Origin: Bolinopsis microptera
Lineage: Eukaryota > Ctenophora > Tentaculata > Lobata > Bolinopsidae
Length of the DNA stretch: 64,000 bases
Direction of reading: 5' to 3'
NCBI RefSeq assembly: GCF_026151205.1
Contig: NC_087073.1
Coordinates: 16,263,837-16,327,836, forward strand
Position 1 is the stretch's first letter; each line of letters starts with the position of its first letter. The notes below the pieces were generated by a model. It worked only from the letters and a program-made list of their open reading frames with translations. It was not told the DNA's origin and ran no database searches. Of the stretch, positions 24,403 to 35,588 are shown one piece after another. The position numbers and the translations under genes were made by a program.

Positions 24403-25389
24403 AACAACAACTACTGTTATCTACTATTGAACTTATAATTAAGTGAACGGTAAACTGTAAACCTTGTCATTGGGGCCCCTGTTAATCGTCTGTAATCATC
24501 TGTAATCAACATTTAGCTGTAATATAAACATTACTAATAATATGTTTATCATCTTTTAACTAATAACCTATCAACTAATATTATTCTATGTGACTGTATT
24601 AAACCCTGTACTGACTTAATATTAAACGAAAACATTTATTATGAAAATTAACGATTTACATATAATACTAAAATCTTTGATTTTAAGCTGTGTTTTCAAC
24701 TGTTAACATTAACATTTGACGAAATCAACCACTTATTATAAAAACTCCCAACTAACATCTGTCAGCTGTTTCTTTTATTGACTTTATTAGGTCTTAAAAC
24801 CCTACCAACATTACCATTTTAAGAGCGAACTGAAAGCGGTAACGACAACAATTTTGTAGCCAGATAAACAACTGACCGCCTTTTGAATCTTGAAGATAGC
24901 GACCCTCCTAATAATAACTAATAACTGGTAAAAAGGAACCTTTAGGATCAATATTTTCGTGCCTCATCAAATATATTATAATAACCATGAATAAAAAATA
25001 TCAGTAGCAGTGTCTCTTCATACTTTTAAGCTACACCTCTGGAATAAGTCCAAAATTAACGTGGTTAATCAACAACCCACACGACAATTAGGAGAAATAA
25101 GCGAAGATGAGTAACAAATATGATTCTTTTTGATGATTCTATCGCTTTTACTAGGTACACTCTTACATCCTACCGCTTGATACGTTAGTGGATATTACCT
25201 ACTGAAGTATCAATATACAGTCTAACATGGTAGTTAGGAGGTGTACAAGATGAACGTATAGAAAATGTCCTTTTATTTTCCTTCTAAAATATCAAACCAA
25301 ATCGCTACAAACCTACGCGGCTATGCATTTTTAAAGGTAAATATAATGCTATGAGGCTCATATAACTTACCTACTATTCATTAGTAGGT

Positions 25390-26184
25390 AAGTTACGTAA
25401 GAAAGTAAAGATTATGACAAAACTATCATCACAAGTTGTCTACAAAATATCATTGCACTAAATAAAAAAATAATTTAAATAAATATATTTTACCATCATC
25501 ATTAATAATTTATCAAATTAAATTTTTATTAATTAATAAAATCTATACAAATATCTAAAATAATTTAATTCATTAATACTTCCATGAATAAAGATTATTA
25601 TACGCTTCTTTGCCACAAAAAGGATTGAAACCAAAGATAATCATTATGTGACCTCCTTATTGCATAAATAACAGGGTCCTTTCATTTTTCCCTAAAACTT
25701 CATTCGAGAAAACAGTCCAAAAATAAAAATCATTACACAGTGTTCACTAGAAATCATTTCCTTTCCTTAAATCCTTCCAATCAAACTATAAAGCTTAAAA
25801 CTGTCGAGCAGTTCTAGACAACTGAAGGAGTTTGTTCCAGTGAAAGGAATAACCTCGCTCAGGAAGAAAAAGAAACTGGAAGATTCTTACTTTTAGTTAC
25901 ACTCTTAATACACCCTAGTGGTTTTGAAACTAGATTAAGACCAGATCTGCTCATTCCTGAACAAACACGATCCATATTCAGTCAACCACTAGTTACCTTT
26001 ACAAGCTTCAATAAGGTCCATGTATTCGCCGCCTGCCACGTTGTCAAATTGAGGATATCCAGTCTGCAACTGTATGAAGAGTACCACACCTCAATCAATA
26101 AAGAACGGGTAAATCCGCCTCTTGACTCTCTCCAGCTCCAAAACAGTCCCCCCACTTCCATGAGCCCGCAACTGGATTCCACAA
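25390..26184 (-). mobile_element. LINE A copy in array unit 5
   Basis: Flanked by TAGGT at 25385-25389 and 26185-26189, both exact, with the same truncation as the other array copies. Confidence 0.85.
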
Positions 26185-26189
26185 TAGGT

Positions 26190-26935
26190 GGTGTAGATGT
26201 TAGGTATTAAAAAGGGTAATTCGTGAGTTTTTAGTAAATATTGACAATGTGTAATGACGGAATTGTGAGATAAGTACATACAAACGTTTCAACAATTCTC
26301 TCCATTATTGCAACAAATTCTATTCACACCAGGAAAGAAACTCTCAGAGAGCTTATGTTCATCACGACCACACGACAAACCACACTGCACCATACCAAAT
26401 GTATCATATGCCACTCAATCCACAACAAATCAACGACTGCAAACCAAAAATGTGTCCATAACAAAGTTTACGTTTGTAAATTATGTCAAGAGCTATATAT
26501 AGGTGAAACGAGTAGAACAGCAACGACGGATAGAAATTTTTCACAGAGCATCGAATGAGCCGTCAACAGGGCTTTAACCTATTCCTGAAATGCGTTGGCT
26601 GCTCATTATCAGAGTTTCACGATAACATAGAACCAGATATTTCCATTTTCGATATTTTAGAAATAAACTTATATAGCACCATTAAAACGTAAAGTGACAG
26701 GAATGCTAATACATTAATAAATTTAAACCTAGTATCACAAACAAAGAAAAAGAGTGCGAGAAAGCTTAAGGGAAATTCTTTTAACAACATATTCAAAATC
26801 AAAAAAAAAAAAATTTTAAACAAATAGCACACGATCCAGCTGTACAGATAATATTATGTAACTTGGACCAGAGTGTAAAACGTGGTGTACATTCACGTAT
26901 TTTCCAATGAAATGTACAAAACCATTTGATGTTAA
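26190..26935 (+). pseudogene. Penelope-like 3' end, unit 5
   Basis: In this copy VYVCKLCQELYIGETSRTA is readable without interruption (frame of 26355-26558), giving the clearest single-read support for the CxxC plus GIY-YIG assignment. The stop TAA is at about 26933-26935. Confidence 0.7.
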
Positions 26936-27023
26936 CCTAGTATCAGTGTGTGTAAATTTTAATTTAGCATTTTAACTAGAATAGAAGCATTTATTATATA
27001 CTCACAATATAACAATTTTAAGC

Positions 27024-27046
27024 CTGAAGAAGGCGTTACGCCGAAA
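27024..27046 (+). ncRNA. Hammerhead-like core, unit 5
   Basis: CTGAAGA, then AGGCGTTACGCC, then GAAA. It matches the core consensus exactly, with a minimal loop on helix II. Confidence 0.35.
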
Positions 27047-27317
27047 ATTTGCCCTTACTCCTAAACTTCCTTGTTTCACCTTGTCCTTGTCTCTTCCAAC
27101 CCCGGAATAATATCCCAGATAGTCAGTTAAAATCAATATTAATCGTACTAATTATATCCGAAGAAACCACATATTGAATCGTAATCAAATAGTTTGAACC
27201 AGTAATTTAACTACGCTACAATTATTATGCTAGCGTAACGTAATTGCACCAAGAAACCAAACATACTATTCAAATGATGTGGAAACCAATCAACTATTCA
27301 CCTGTTGCTTGATTCAG

Positions 27318-29078
27318 GGATACAGGTATTAACCAGTAATATGAACTGGTAGACAGTGGTCCGCTGACCGAGGGTCCCGCGGCCCGTGATCGAGCTAATC
27401 TCGATACTGCCAAATGGGACCAAGCAGAGTGAAGGGAAACAAAGATTGGGTGGCGTCCGGAAAAAAGAAACCAAGCTTAATAAACCGAACGAGAAACACA
27501 GGAGAATAGACGAAAACTCTAAACGAACACTCTAACAGAACCAGAATTGGGACCCAATGCAGAGTGAGGAAATCAAAGATTGTGCTCAGGAAAAAGAAAC
27601 CAAGCTGTAATAGAACCGAACGGAACTACAGGAAAGGTGACTGAAACCTAAACGACACCTTTTAAAACAGAACAGAATGGGAACAAAAGCTGAGTGGTAA
27701 GGAAATCAAAGATGTGCTCCAATAAAAATGAACCAAGCTTAATAGAACCGAACGGAAAACTACAGTGAATTACTGAAACCTCTAAACGAAACTCAACGGA
27801 ACTACAGGAAAGGACTAACAACTCTTAAACGACACTCTTTCCTAACTAACAGGAACTAACACAGAACAAAATGGGACCAAAACAGAGTGTAGGGAATCAA
27901 AGATGTGCTCCAGGAAAAGAAACCAAGCCATAATAGAACAGAACGGAAACTACATGAAGTGACTGAAACTCTTAAACTAACACTCAAAAACCAAAACCCC
28001 AAAGAACTGAATGGACCAAAGCAAGTGTAAGTAATCAAGGATTGTGCCACCCAGGAAAAAGAAACCCAATGCTTAATAGAGACCGAACCAAAACTACAGG
28101 AAGAGACTGAAACTCTAAACGACACTCCTAACAGAACTGAATGGGACCAAGGCAGAGTGTAGGGAATCAAAGATTGTGCCTCCCAGAAAAAGAAACCAAG
28201 CTTATTAAACCGAAACAGAAACTACAGAAAAGTAACCGAAACTCTAAACGACACTCTAACAGAACGAATGTGACCAAGCAGAGTTGTAGGGAATCAAGGA
28301 TTGTGCTCCAGAATAAAGAAACCAAGCTTAACAGAACCGAACGAAACAACAGAAAGTTCTGTAAACTCTAAACGAAACTCTATCGAACTACGGAAAGGAC
28401 AAACAACTCTTAAACTACACTCTACCGAACTAACAGGAACTAACAACAGAACTAAATGGGACCAAAGCTGAGTGTAGGTTGAAACAGAAGATTGTGCTCC
28501 AAGGAAAAAGAAACCAAGCTTAATAGAACCGACGAAACTACAGGAAGTGACGAAACTCTTAAAGACACTTTAACAGAACTGAATGGGAACCAAGCAGAGT
28601 ATAGGGAATCAAAGATTGAGTTCCAGAAAAAGAAACCAACATAACAAACCGAACAGAAACTAACAGTAAGAGTTGGACTGTGAAACTCTTAATGACACTT
28701 ATTGGAGAGGCTAGAAGTCCTGGAAATGTTTATGTAGATTTGACTTCTGATCAACTCCCCCTTACCTGAAATAAGCTCATTTACACGGCAGCTCTACAAT
28801 CACTGACCAACTGGGTTATGATGGGTAAATCTTTACGTACTTTTTTAAATTTTCCAGGAAATTTATAATTGGTTAGTATAATTGCATAATGTATCAATAT
28901 TATCATTAATTAATCAACGTGAACCAGATAAAGCTCATACCACTGATGACCTGACAAACTTATAACAAATTCAGAATGATTTCCATTTGGGTTGAAACGT
29001 TTCAAGTGGGGACTGGTGAAAGCTTTCAACCAACACCACGAGAAACAAGAGGACCACGAAAATTGCGAGGAGGACTGA
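27318..29078 (+). CDS. Coiled-coil repeat gene, unit 5 (frames broken by indels)
   Basis: Exon A is about 27318-28824 and exon B about 28978-29078. The acceptor TTGATTCAG|G and donor ATGG|GTAAAT are intact. The repeat domain covers 27410-28690. The exon B acceptor is altered (TCAGAATGATTT). The stop context GAGGAGGACTGA matches the other units. Confidence 0.5.
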
Positions 29079-30050
29079 ACAACCAACTACTGTTACTACT
29101 ATTGAAGTTTTTTAATTAAGTTGCATGGAAAACACTGAAACCTTTGTCCATTGGGCCTGAAATCGTCCTTAATCATCTGTAATTCAACATTTTTAGCTGG
29201 AAATATAACATTACTAAATATACCTGTTATCACTGTTAAAATTAACCGATCAACTAATATTATTCTAAGTGTGACTGTATTTAAACAGAAACTGACTTAA
29301 ATGACTAAACATTATAATGATAATAACGAAATTACATAAATGAAACTAAATCTTGATTTTAAGCTGTGATCCCAACTGTTAACATACAATTGAAACGAAA
29401 CAACACTATTATAAAAAACTCCAACTATCATCTGTTCAGCTGATTCCTTAAGACTATGATGGACTTAAACCCTAACCAACATTACTTTTAGAGCGGAACT
29501 GCAGCGGGTACGAACAACAATTGTAACCAGATAAAACCACTGACCGCTTCATTTGAACTTGAAGTTAGCGACCCGTCCCCTAATAAATTCCTAAGTAACT
29601 GTTAAAAGGACGACTTTAGATCAATATTATCGGTGTGCTCATCAAATATATATAATACCTTGAAAAAAAATATCAGTAGCAGGTCCTTCATACTTTTTAA
29701 AGCTACAACCTCTTGAATAAGTCCAAAATAAACGTGTTTTATCAACAACCACGACAATATGGAGAAATAATGCGAAGATGAGTTACATATGATGCTTTTT
29801 GATGATTTCAATCGCATTTTACTAGGTCACTCATACATCTACCGCTTGTAGCGTCTAGTGGATATTTCCTACTGAGTATTCAATATACGTCTACATGGTA
29901 TTAGGAGGTGTAAAAGATGTAACGTATAGAAATTCATCCTTCTTACAATATCACCAATTCGCTACAACAACCAACCTACGCTATGCATTTTTATAGGTAA
30001 ATATAAATTGCTATGGATGATCATATACTTACCTACTATCAATTTAGTAG

Positions 30051-30545
30051 TAAGTAAGTAAGTAAGTAAATGATTATGACATAACATCAAACACAAGTGT
30101 CTACAAAATATCATGCCTAAATAAAAATAATAATTTAAATAAATATATTTTTCCATCAACAATAATAATTTAATCAAATTAAAATTTCATACTTATAAAA
30201 TCTAAATAACATTATCTATAAAAAATTATTCATTAATACTCCCAGTGGAATATAAGATTATGGAACGCTTCTTTGCCCACAAAAGGATGAAACCAAAATA
30301 TTCATTAAATGTCCTCCTTATTGCTTAAATAACTGGGTCCTCAATTTACCCTAAATCATCATTCGCAAAACATTTCCAAAAATAAAAATCAATTACACTG
30401 TTTTTTAGAAATCATTCTTTCTTAAATCCTTCCATCAAACTTTAAAGCTTAAAAACAGTCGAGCAGTATCTTGACACGAAGGTGAGTTTGTTCCATAAGG
30501 ATGACCTCGCTCCGAAAAAAAGAAGACTGGAGATTTCTTAACTTT
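30051..30545 (-). mobile_element. LINE A copy at the right end of the array, further truncated
   Basis: Begins with the same tail and palindrome but ends at about 30545, some 300 bp short of the usual truncation point. It runs straight into the NPLOC4 exon, and the AGAGTGTAA words at the join fit both sequences (microhomology). The TAGGT duplication is not found on the right, so this is a rearrangement breakpoint, not the original insertion end. Confidence 0.8.
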
Positions 30546-30551
30546 AGTTTA

Positions 30552-30799
30552 CACTCTTCAACTCTAGATTTGATGAACAACATGTCACCATGATTCAAAC
30601 GCAAAGTTTTCAATGTTTGGCGAGTTTTGGAGTTCCCAAGCGGGTTCTTATCTTTCAAGTCACGATAAACAAAAAGTTGGTCCAATGGAACATCACACTT
30701 TTCACTCAACAATTTTGCCAAGTCAGAAAAGGGCACTGCGGGATCGATGGATATTCTTTCCGTACCATTTGAAGACCTCACTCGAATGAGGATCGACAT
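30552..30799 (-). CDS. NPLOC4: NPLOC4/NPL4 homologue, exon 1 (N-terminal ubiquitin-like domain), partial
   Basis: On the minus strand the ATG at 30797-30799 opens MSILIRVRSSNGTERI, followed by a beta-grasp-like sequence ending LKTLRLNHGDMLFI. The NHGDMLF end and the short basic start match the N-terminal ubiquitin-like domain of NPL4, the cofactor that with UFD1 brings ubiquitinated substrates to the p97/CDC48 unfoldase. The family protein is about 600 residues; only about 82 are here. An upstream in-frame ATG at 30862 exists, but MSILIRV aligns with the usual NPL4 start. The frame runs into LINE A at about 30545. A GTAAAC donor candidate starts at 30552, so the rest may lie beyond an intron. 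No further NPL4 exon is recognisable to the left in this window. Confidence 0.7.
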
Positions 30800-30938
30800 T
30801 TTAAACCTTTCAACTGAGGAAATAATTACTGTTAATAATCTACTAAATTTCAATTTGAACATAAAAACTTTTCAACATGATTATAAATAATGAAAGATGC
30901 AAATTAGATGAAAATAGGAAATTAGGTAAAAACCAAAA

Positions 30939-30953
30939 GGTTGCATAGCAACC
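30939..30953. promoter_or_regulatory. RFX-type X-box palindrome upstream of NPLOC4
   Basis: GGTTGCATAGCAACC, perfect 6-bp half sites with a 3-base centre, 140 bp upstream of the NPLOC4 start. RFX factors bind GTTGC...GCAAC palindromes with 1 to 3 bp spacing. The function is inferred from motif and position. Confidence 0.4.
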
Positions 30954-31240
30954 ATGGCCTGGTAACAGTGTCAAAACGTGTACATGCGATGAGTGTTGGA
31001 ACTTTGGAACGGCATTTTGATCGGTTTTGTGGTGATTATGTTGTGTTTTAAGTGTTTTACATTTAAATCGGCTGTATCTTTGGTTAAGATGAACATTTTT
31101 TTATGCGATTAAATCTTTATTTCAAAGAATACTACTAGCTTCCTCCCTGTTACCACAGGCTTTCTAGTCATCTTATATTATGATCTATCATCTTATGACT
31201 GTTATGTAAACTTATTCAATTTTTATAATGTATTATATGG

Positions 31241-32668
31241 GCAATTCCACGTAGTGTAATTCACACTTTGCACAAAATTTAGCTTTTAATTGCATGCTAA
31301 TTGTAGGCTAACATTAGCAGCATGATAATATAAAGTCAGAATGAAGTTTAAACGTTTGTGATGATGTGGCAACAAAAGTTTAATGTCTATCTCTTATACT
31401 TTTTATGCGAGCAGCATTTTAAAAAGTAGGCGTTATTCACAGGCATAATTTGGTGTTTTAGAAATCTTGCCTTAAAATTGCAATTCGTGCCCCAGTGTAA
31501 TAGCAGAAGTTACAATAAGGCTTGATCACAATAAAGTACACATTTTTTCAACTTCCTATGTCCTTCCTAACATAAATTTGTGGAATGTGTGTAGTACAGG
31601 GACAATATAGGAAGTAAACGTTATTCACATTTGGACGTAGTGTAACTCACACTCTGCCCAGTTGCTCTGTTTGTGCGTTGTATTGATGTTTGCTTGTTCT
31701 TGATTTGGTTGCTGCTATTGTAAAATGGTGAAGTAGACTGACTATTACTGATTTTAAATTAAATTGACTACTAATTGGTCCAATTAGATACTGGTAATGG
31801 TGTAGATTACACCCCACTGCCATACCACAGTGGTCCGGGCGCCCATGCGAGGTAGACATAAGACATAGGCATGACTAAGGGGTATGATATACCACAGAAC
31901 ATGTATTCTAGAGGTATCTTGCCCCAAAATAACGTTTAAAAAGGTTTTTAGAGTGATTAAATGGATATTTGACCTCAAATATTAATTTTACCTCATTTTT
32001 CGTCAAAAATTGCATTTTTTGGCAATTTTTTGCCATTTTTTAGGACAAACTACAAAAATAAGTTGCAAATTAACTTTGGTAAGCATCTATAAGTTGATCT
32101 ATCTGTAAGTATAGGACATTTAGAGTAATCTTAGAAAAATGTACAGTGTAATATTGTGGCATGATTTTTTTATGAGCTCTCAAAGGTTCATGATTAGACA
32201 GAAATTGGGTGAAATTTATAACTTTTTGAATCCATTTTTAGACCATTTTATCACTTATATCAATTCTAAACTACTTCTTTGCGTTTTTAATGTGAAGAGG
32301 TCATCAAGAGCTTTAATTTGATACCTCTATACATGGTTTTTGATAAAAATTAGAATTTTTTGGGGCAAAAACACTGCTCTTTTGAGCAAAATTTAGTTAC
32401 GTGACAAGAAAATAAGGTAATTTTAGCCCCAAATTGCTGATATTTTCTGAAAATAGGCCTTTAAATTACTCAAATAAGTGTTCCCAGACCTAACAATGAC
32501 TATAAAACACTTTCAAATCAATTTTGATATCCTAATCCATTTAAAAATCATTATTTTTGCGATTTAAGGTCTAAAAGTGGCACATTTTACCCTAGCGGAA
32601 CCCTAATTTCGATTAAATTACCAACACTTTCAGGCAGTTGTTGAAAATAGGTCCCTGGAATTGCCCTG
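31241..32668. mobile_element. ~1.4 kb non-autonomous element with GGGCAATTCCA ends
   Basis: The left end GGGCAATTCCA is inverted at the right end as TGGAATTGCCC (about 32656-32667). Inside, variants of GTAGTGTAATTCACACT recur at about 31250, 31635 and 32735-32790. No coding frame of note. A related sequence in opposite orientation ends at about 44857 with the same TGGAATTGCCC and has the same neighbouring GTCC-rich tract. The true right boundary could be further out, at the GTCC tract near 32.9-33.05 kb. Confidence 0.5.
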
Positions 32669-32910
32669 GAAGTATTGAAAGTACAATTTATTTCACAACA
32701 AAGCATTTAAACCACTTGTTTTATTAATTTTCCGCTGTGTAAATTACACTACCAAGCTGTGAATTACGCTACCTGTGAATCACACTACCCCTACTTTTTG
32801 CACTTCCAGTGTGACAAAACGAATGAAATTTTCTGACCTTTATAGATGACTAAAGTTGCCGTTAGAGAGAGAGTTACGAATCAAACAGACTTATAGGGGG
32901 GGGTATTACT

Positions 32911-33050
32911 GTCCATTTTGTCCATTTTGTCTTTGTCTTTTTTTACATTTTTTTGTGAAGGACAGTAGTTTGTGGACAAAATGGACAATACTAGGGACAA
33001 AAGGGACAAAAGGGACAAAAATTTTGGACAAATGAGACAAAAAATTAGAC
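32911..33050. repeat. Low-complexity TGTCCATTTTGTCC / GGACAAAA tract
   Basis: Imperfect ~10-mer repeats of TTTTGTCC are followed, after a T-rich centre, by the complementary GGGACAAAA repeats, so the tract can fold back on itself. A preceding G run and TTATAGGGGGGGG match, inverted, the end of the tract at 44240-44460. Confidence 0.65.
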
Positions 33051-33066
33051 AAGCTCAAATGTAGAG

Positions 33067-33873
33067 GTAAAACAAAATTTAGTAAGTAAAACAAAATTTT
33101 TATTTACCACAAAACAACCAATACATATTTAATATTATTATACATTCATAAATAAATATAAATCTAAATTCAGCTATATACTCAATACACAGCCCGCCGC
33201 GCAGACAGCCACACATTGCTGAGAGATTCTCAGGTGCAGATGTAAGCGCCGCGCGCGCGAGGTTTTTTATCTTACAATAATTACATTTTTATCTTATAAT
33301 AATTACATTTTTATTTTATAATAATTACAATTTATTAATTATCAGAGAATTTTAGAAGCAAAATAATTATTGCATATTGGGAAAATTTCGGTCGTAAACG
33401 CAGTTAACGCGAGTGCAACTTGAGCAAAGCGCGAGCGCATGCGGAAAAGGATCGCGTAGCTAGTCAAGATGTTGGTAAATATTTGGCTTGTGGCGCGATG
33501 TGTTGCTCTAACTATAACCCTCTCGCTTGCAGTAGCGCGCGACCGCCAAGCACTTGGTTAGCTAGGTGAACGCGATGTGCCTTGTAGGATGAAATCCTAC
33601 TAGCTGACGCCACTCGCAGCTGTGCTGCTCGCTGTACGTCAGCGATCGAAATTTATAATATATATATCGTAATAATATATTTATAATATATATATCTGCA
33701 CCTGAGAATATCTCAGCAATGTGTGGCGGCGGGCTGTGTATTGTGTATATAGCTGAATTTAAATTTAGATTTATTTGTAAATGTATAATAATATTAAATA
33801 TGTATTGATTGTTTTGTGGTAAATAAAAATTTTGTTTTACTAAAATTTTGTTTTACTAAAATTTTGTTTTACT
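33067..33873. mobile_element. ~800 bp foldback/MITE with ~180 bp inverted arms
   Basis: 33067-33245 and 33695-33873 are inverted copies: GTAAAACAAAATTT repeated at each outer edge, then ATTTACCACAAAACA, then CAGCCCGCCGC and CAGGTGCAGAT toward the centre. The middle (33246-33694) contains GCGCGC words and no ORF. Long arms and lack of coding fit a non-autonomous DNA transposon. Confidence 0.75.
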
Positions 33874-35307
33874 ATACGCATATCACCCATTAAGATGTGC
33901 CACCCGACGCGCCACGCAATTTTTATCGTTGCTCGTCGGACGTCGACGAACAACGAAGCTTGTTGCGACGCGCCGCGCAATGAGCTGCCAGGCTAGGACA
34001 TCGTCCTGGTCCAAAAAATTTTGGCGAGCGATTTTCTCCAAAAATTTAATGTGGGCGCCGACTTCCACTCTGGCTAGGTTTCTTCTTACCCAGCGCGCGT
34101 TCCTTAATGGGATGAGGTAAAATTAGGTAAAAATGAAAAAGAATCCACTGACTTCCAATTCCATGTACTCTGGCCTGGCCAGAGTGCTTTCATAAAACTC
34201 AATTACTAGCTTGGCGTTGTAGGAGTGAAGCGAGTGATACACATTACTTTGACTAAACTCTTGCTGATCACAATACAATACAGGGAGGTGGGTAACACGG
34301 CTCGCAGTTGCAGCTGCGGCTCCTCGCTGGCGGTAATATTTCAATGAACAAGAATTAAGAAAAAGAGAATTTAAGAAAAAGATAATTTTATTTTCCACAG
34401 AATAATCAATACATATATTACAAACATGAATTTTCTCCCTCAGTATCTATCTAAAGCTTTTAAAGACATGATTTGAATGCTATCCTACTCAGCACATGAG
34501 TGCTACAGGATGGTGAAAGAATTTTTATAAAAAATCATTAATCATCAATGTGGAAGATATGAGGTCATATGATATGTGTGTGCGCGCGCGCGCGCGTTTA
34601 CAAACTTGATATCTTCAGTCCTTTCACATATACTGTGTTTTTGTTTTAAACTTAATTGAATCTGAACCGAAATTGCCAAAGGAAGCAGATAGTGTAACTC
34701 AGAAAGACTACAAATGTATAGTTTGTGAGATATTGAGGTTATACTCCAAAAAATTTGCAATGATGTCACACTTCACCTAACCATGTGCTTTCACGCCACT
34801 TCGGGCGCGTTTGTTTCACAAGGGCGCAAGGGCTCTGGATAGAGCAAATGTCACACCAGAAAATCCCTATTTTTGGTATTATATTTAACCTCATATCTCA
34901 AACGCGCAGACCGCAGTACTAGATTGAGCTAAACTTGGTCAGGTTTTGTAGCTTTGACTATCCTCGATCATATGGAACAGGAATAAAACTGTTTAGATGT
35001 TATATCTTAATTATATTAGGCACTTAGTTCACCTAACCATGTGCTTTCGCGCCATTTCGGGCGCGCTTGTTTACCGCCGTGAGGCGGGCGCGCGCTACTG
35101 CAATTGCAAGGGCTCTGGATAGAGCAAGGCACTTAGTTCTGAAAAGTGAGAATGTCATTAATACTGCTTTCACTGCAATGATTGTCAATCAATAAGAGGA
35201 TCAACATGATACACGTACAGGTTAAAGTGTTACCAACATGATATAAATCATTCAGCAGTTTTGTGTGCGCGTTGAATTATCTCTCTGGCTTTGTAGATTT
35301 GTATACT
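33874..35307. repeat. Repeat-bearing spacer
   Basis: No gene supported. Two related segments, 34789-34867 and 35031-35128, share TCACCTAACCATGTGCTTTC, then CGCCA and TTCGGGCGCG, and end in CAAGGGCTCTGGATAGAGCAA; the second carries an extra GC-rich 25-30 bp. A (TG)n(CG)n tract lies at 34575-34596. Confidence 0.6.
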
Positions 35308-35588
35308 AGTGTATGTACTAAGAGCGCCAACTTGTGGGTGAGATTTTATGTCTCAAAACCCAACATATTATACACCATTGGAAAGGTCTCATTGAGTAGA
35401 GTCATATGGTACCAAGTTTTGGGTAAATGGCTGCTCCTAGCGGAAGTTATAACCCGTCAAAGTCCCAAAAATGATCAATTTAGAAAATGGGGCGGGACAT
35501 CGTGTTCTTAAATTTTTTTACGAAATTTTTTTACAGAATATTGTTAATCACATTTTTTTACACAAGATTTGCTGTATGCCGTAATTTT
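35308..35588. repeat. Left 281 bp inverted-repeat arm
   Basis: Inverted match to 41977-42257, readable from AGTGTATGTACTAAGAGCGC at the outer end to GCTGTATGCCGTAATTTT at the inner end, with scattered mismatches. The arms bracket 6.4 kb (35589-41976). The outer flanks differ by 3 bp near GTATACTAGT versus GTATAGT, and a TSD is not evident. Could be terminal repeats of a large element or two separate insertions in opposite orientation. Confidence 0.75.

Larger units (their letters stand above)
6090..30545 (+). repeat. Tandem array of a ~4.65 kb composite unit (five complete copies plus two partial)
   Basis: The landmark TAGGT + (AAGT)n + AAAGATTATGAC occurs at 6700, 11333, 16000, 20690, 25385 and about 30046, giving periods of 4633 to 4695 bp. 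Order within each unit on the plus strand: truncated LINE A (minus strand), Penelope-like 3' end (plus), hammerhead-like core, coiled-coil exon (plus), short last exon (plus), about 1.3 kb without a recognised gene, then a palindrome next to the LINE tail. The left partial unit starts about 6090 in that tail part; the right partial ends inside LINE A at about 30545. Copies differ mainly by 1-base indels and homopolymer errors spread evenly over coding and non-coding parts, unlike the clean flanks. I infer poorly polished sequence over a real tandem repeat. Confidence 0.9.

Noticed and set aside
27856-28349. Hydrophobic Ser/Val/Phe-rich minus-strand frames in the array (also 8599-9023, 18638-18892)
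   Set aside because: They are the antisense of the coiled-coil repeat; the plus frame keeps the heptads and the exon borders.
30449-30862. 137-codon frame as the complete NPLOC4-like protein
   Set aside because: Its C-terminal part is LINE A sequence and its first 21 codons lie upstream of the conserved start.
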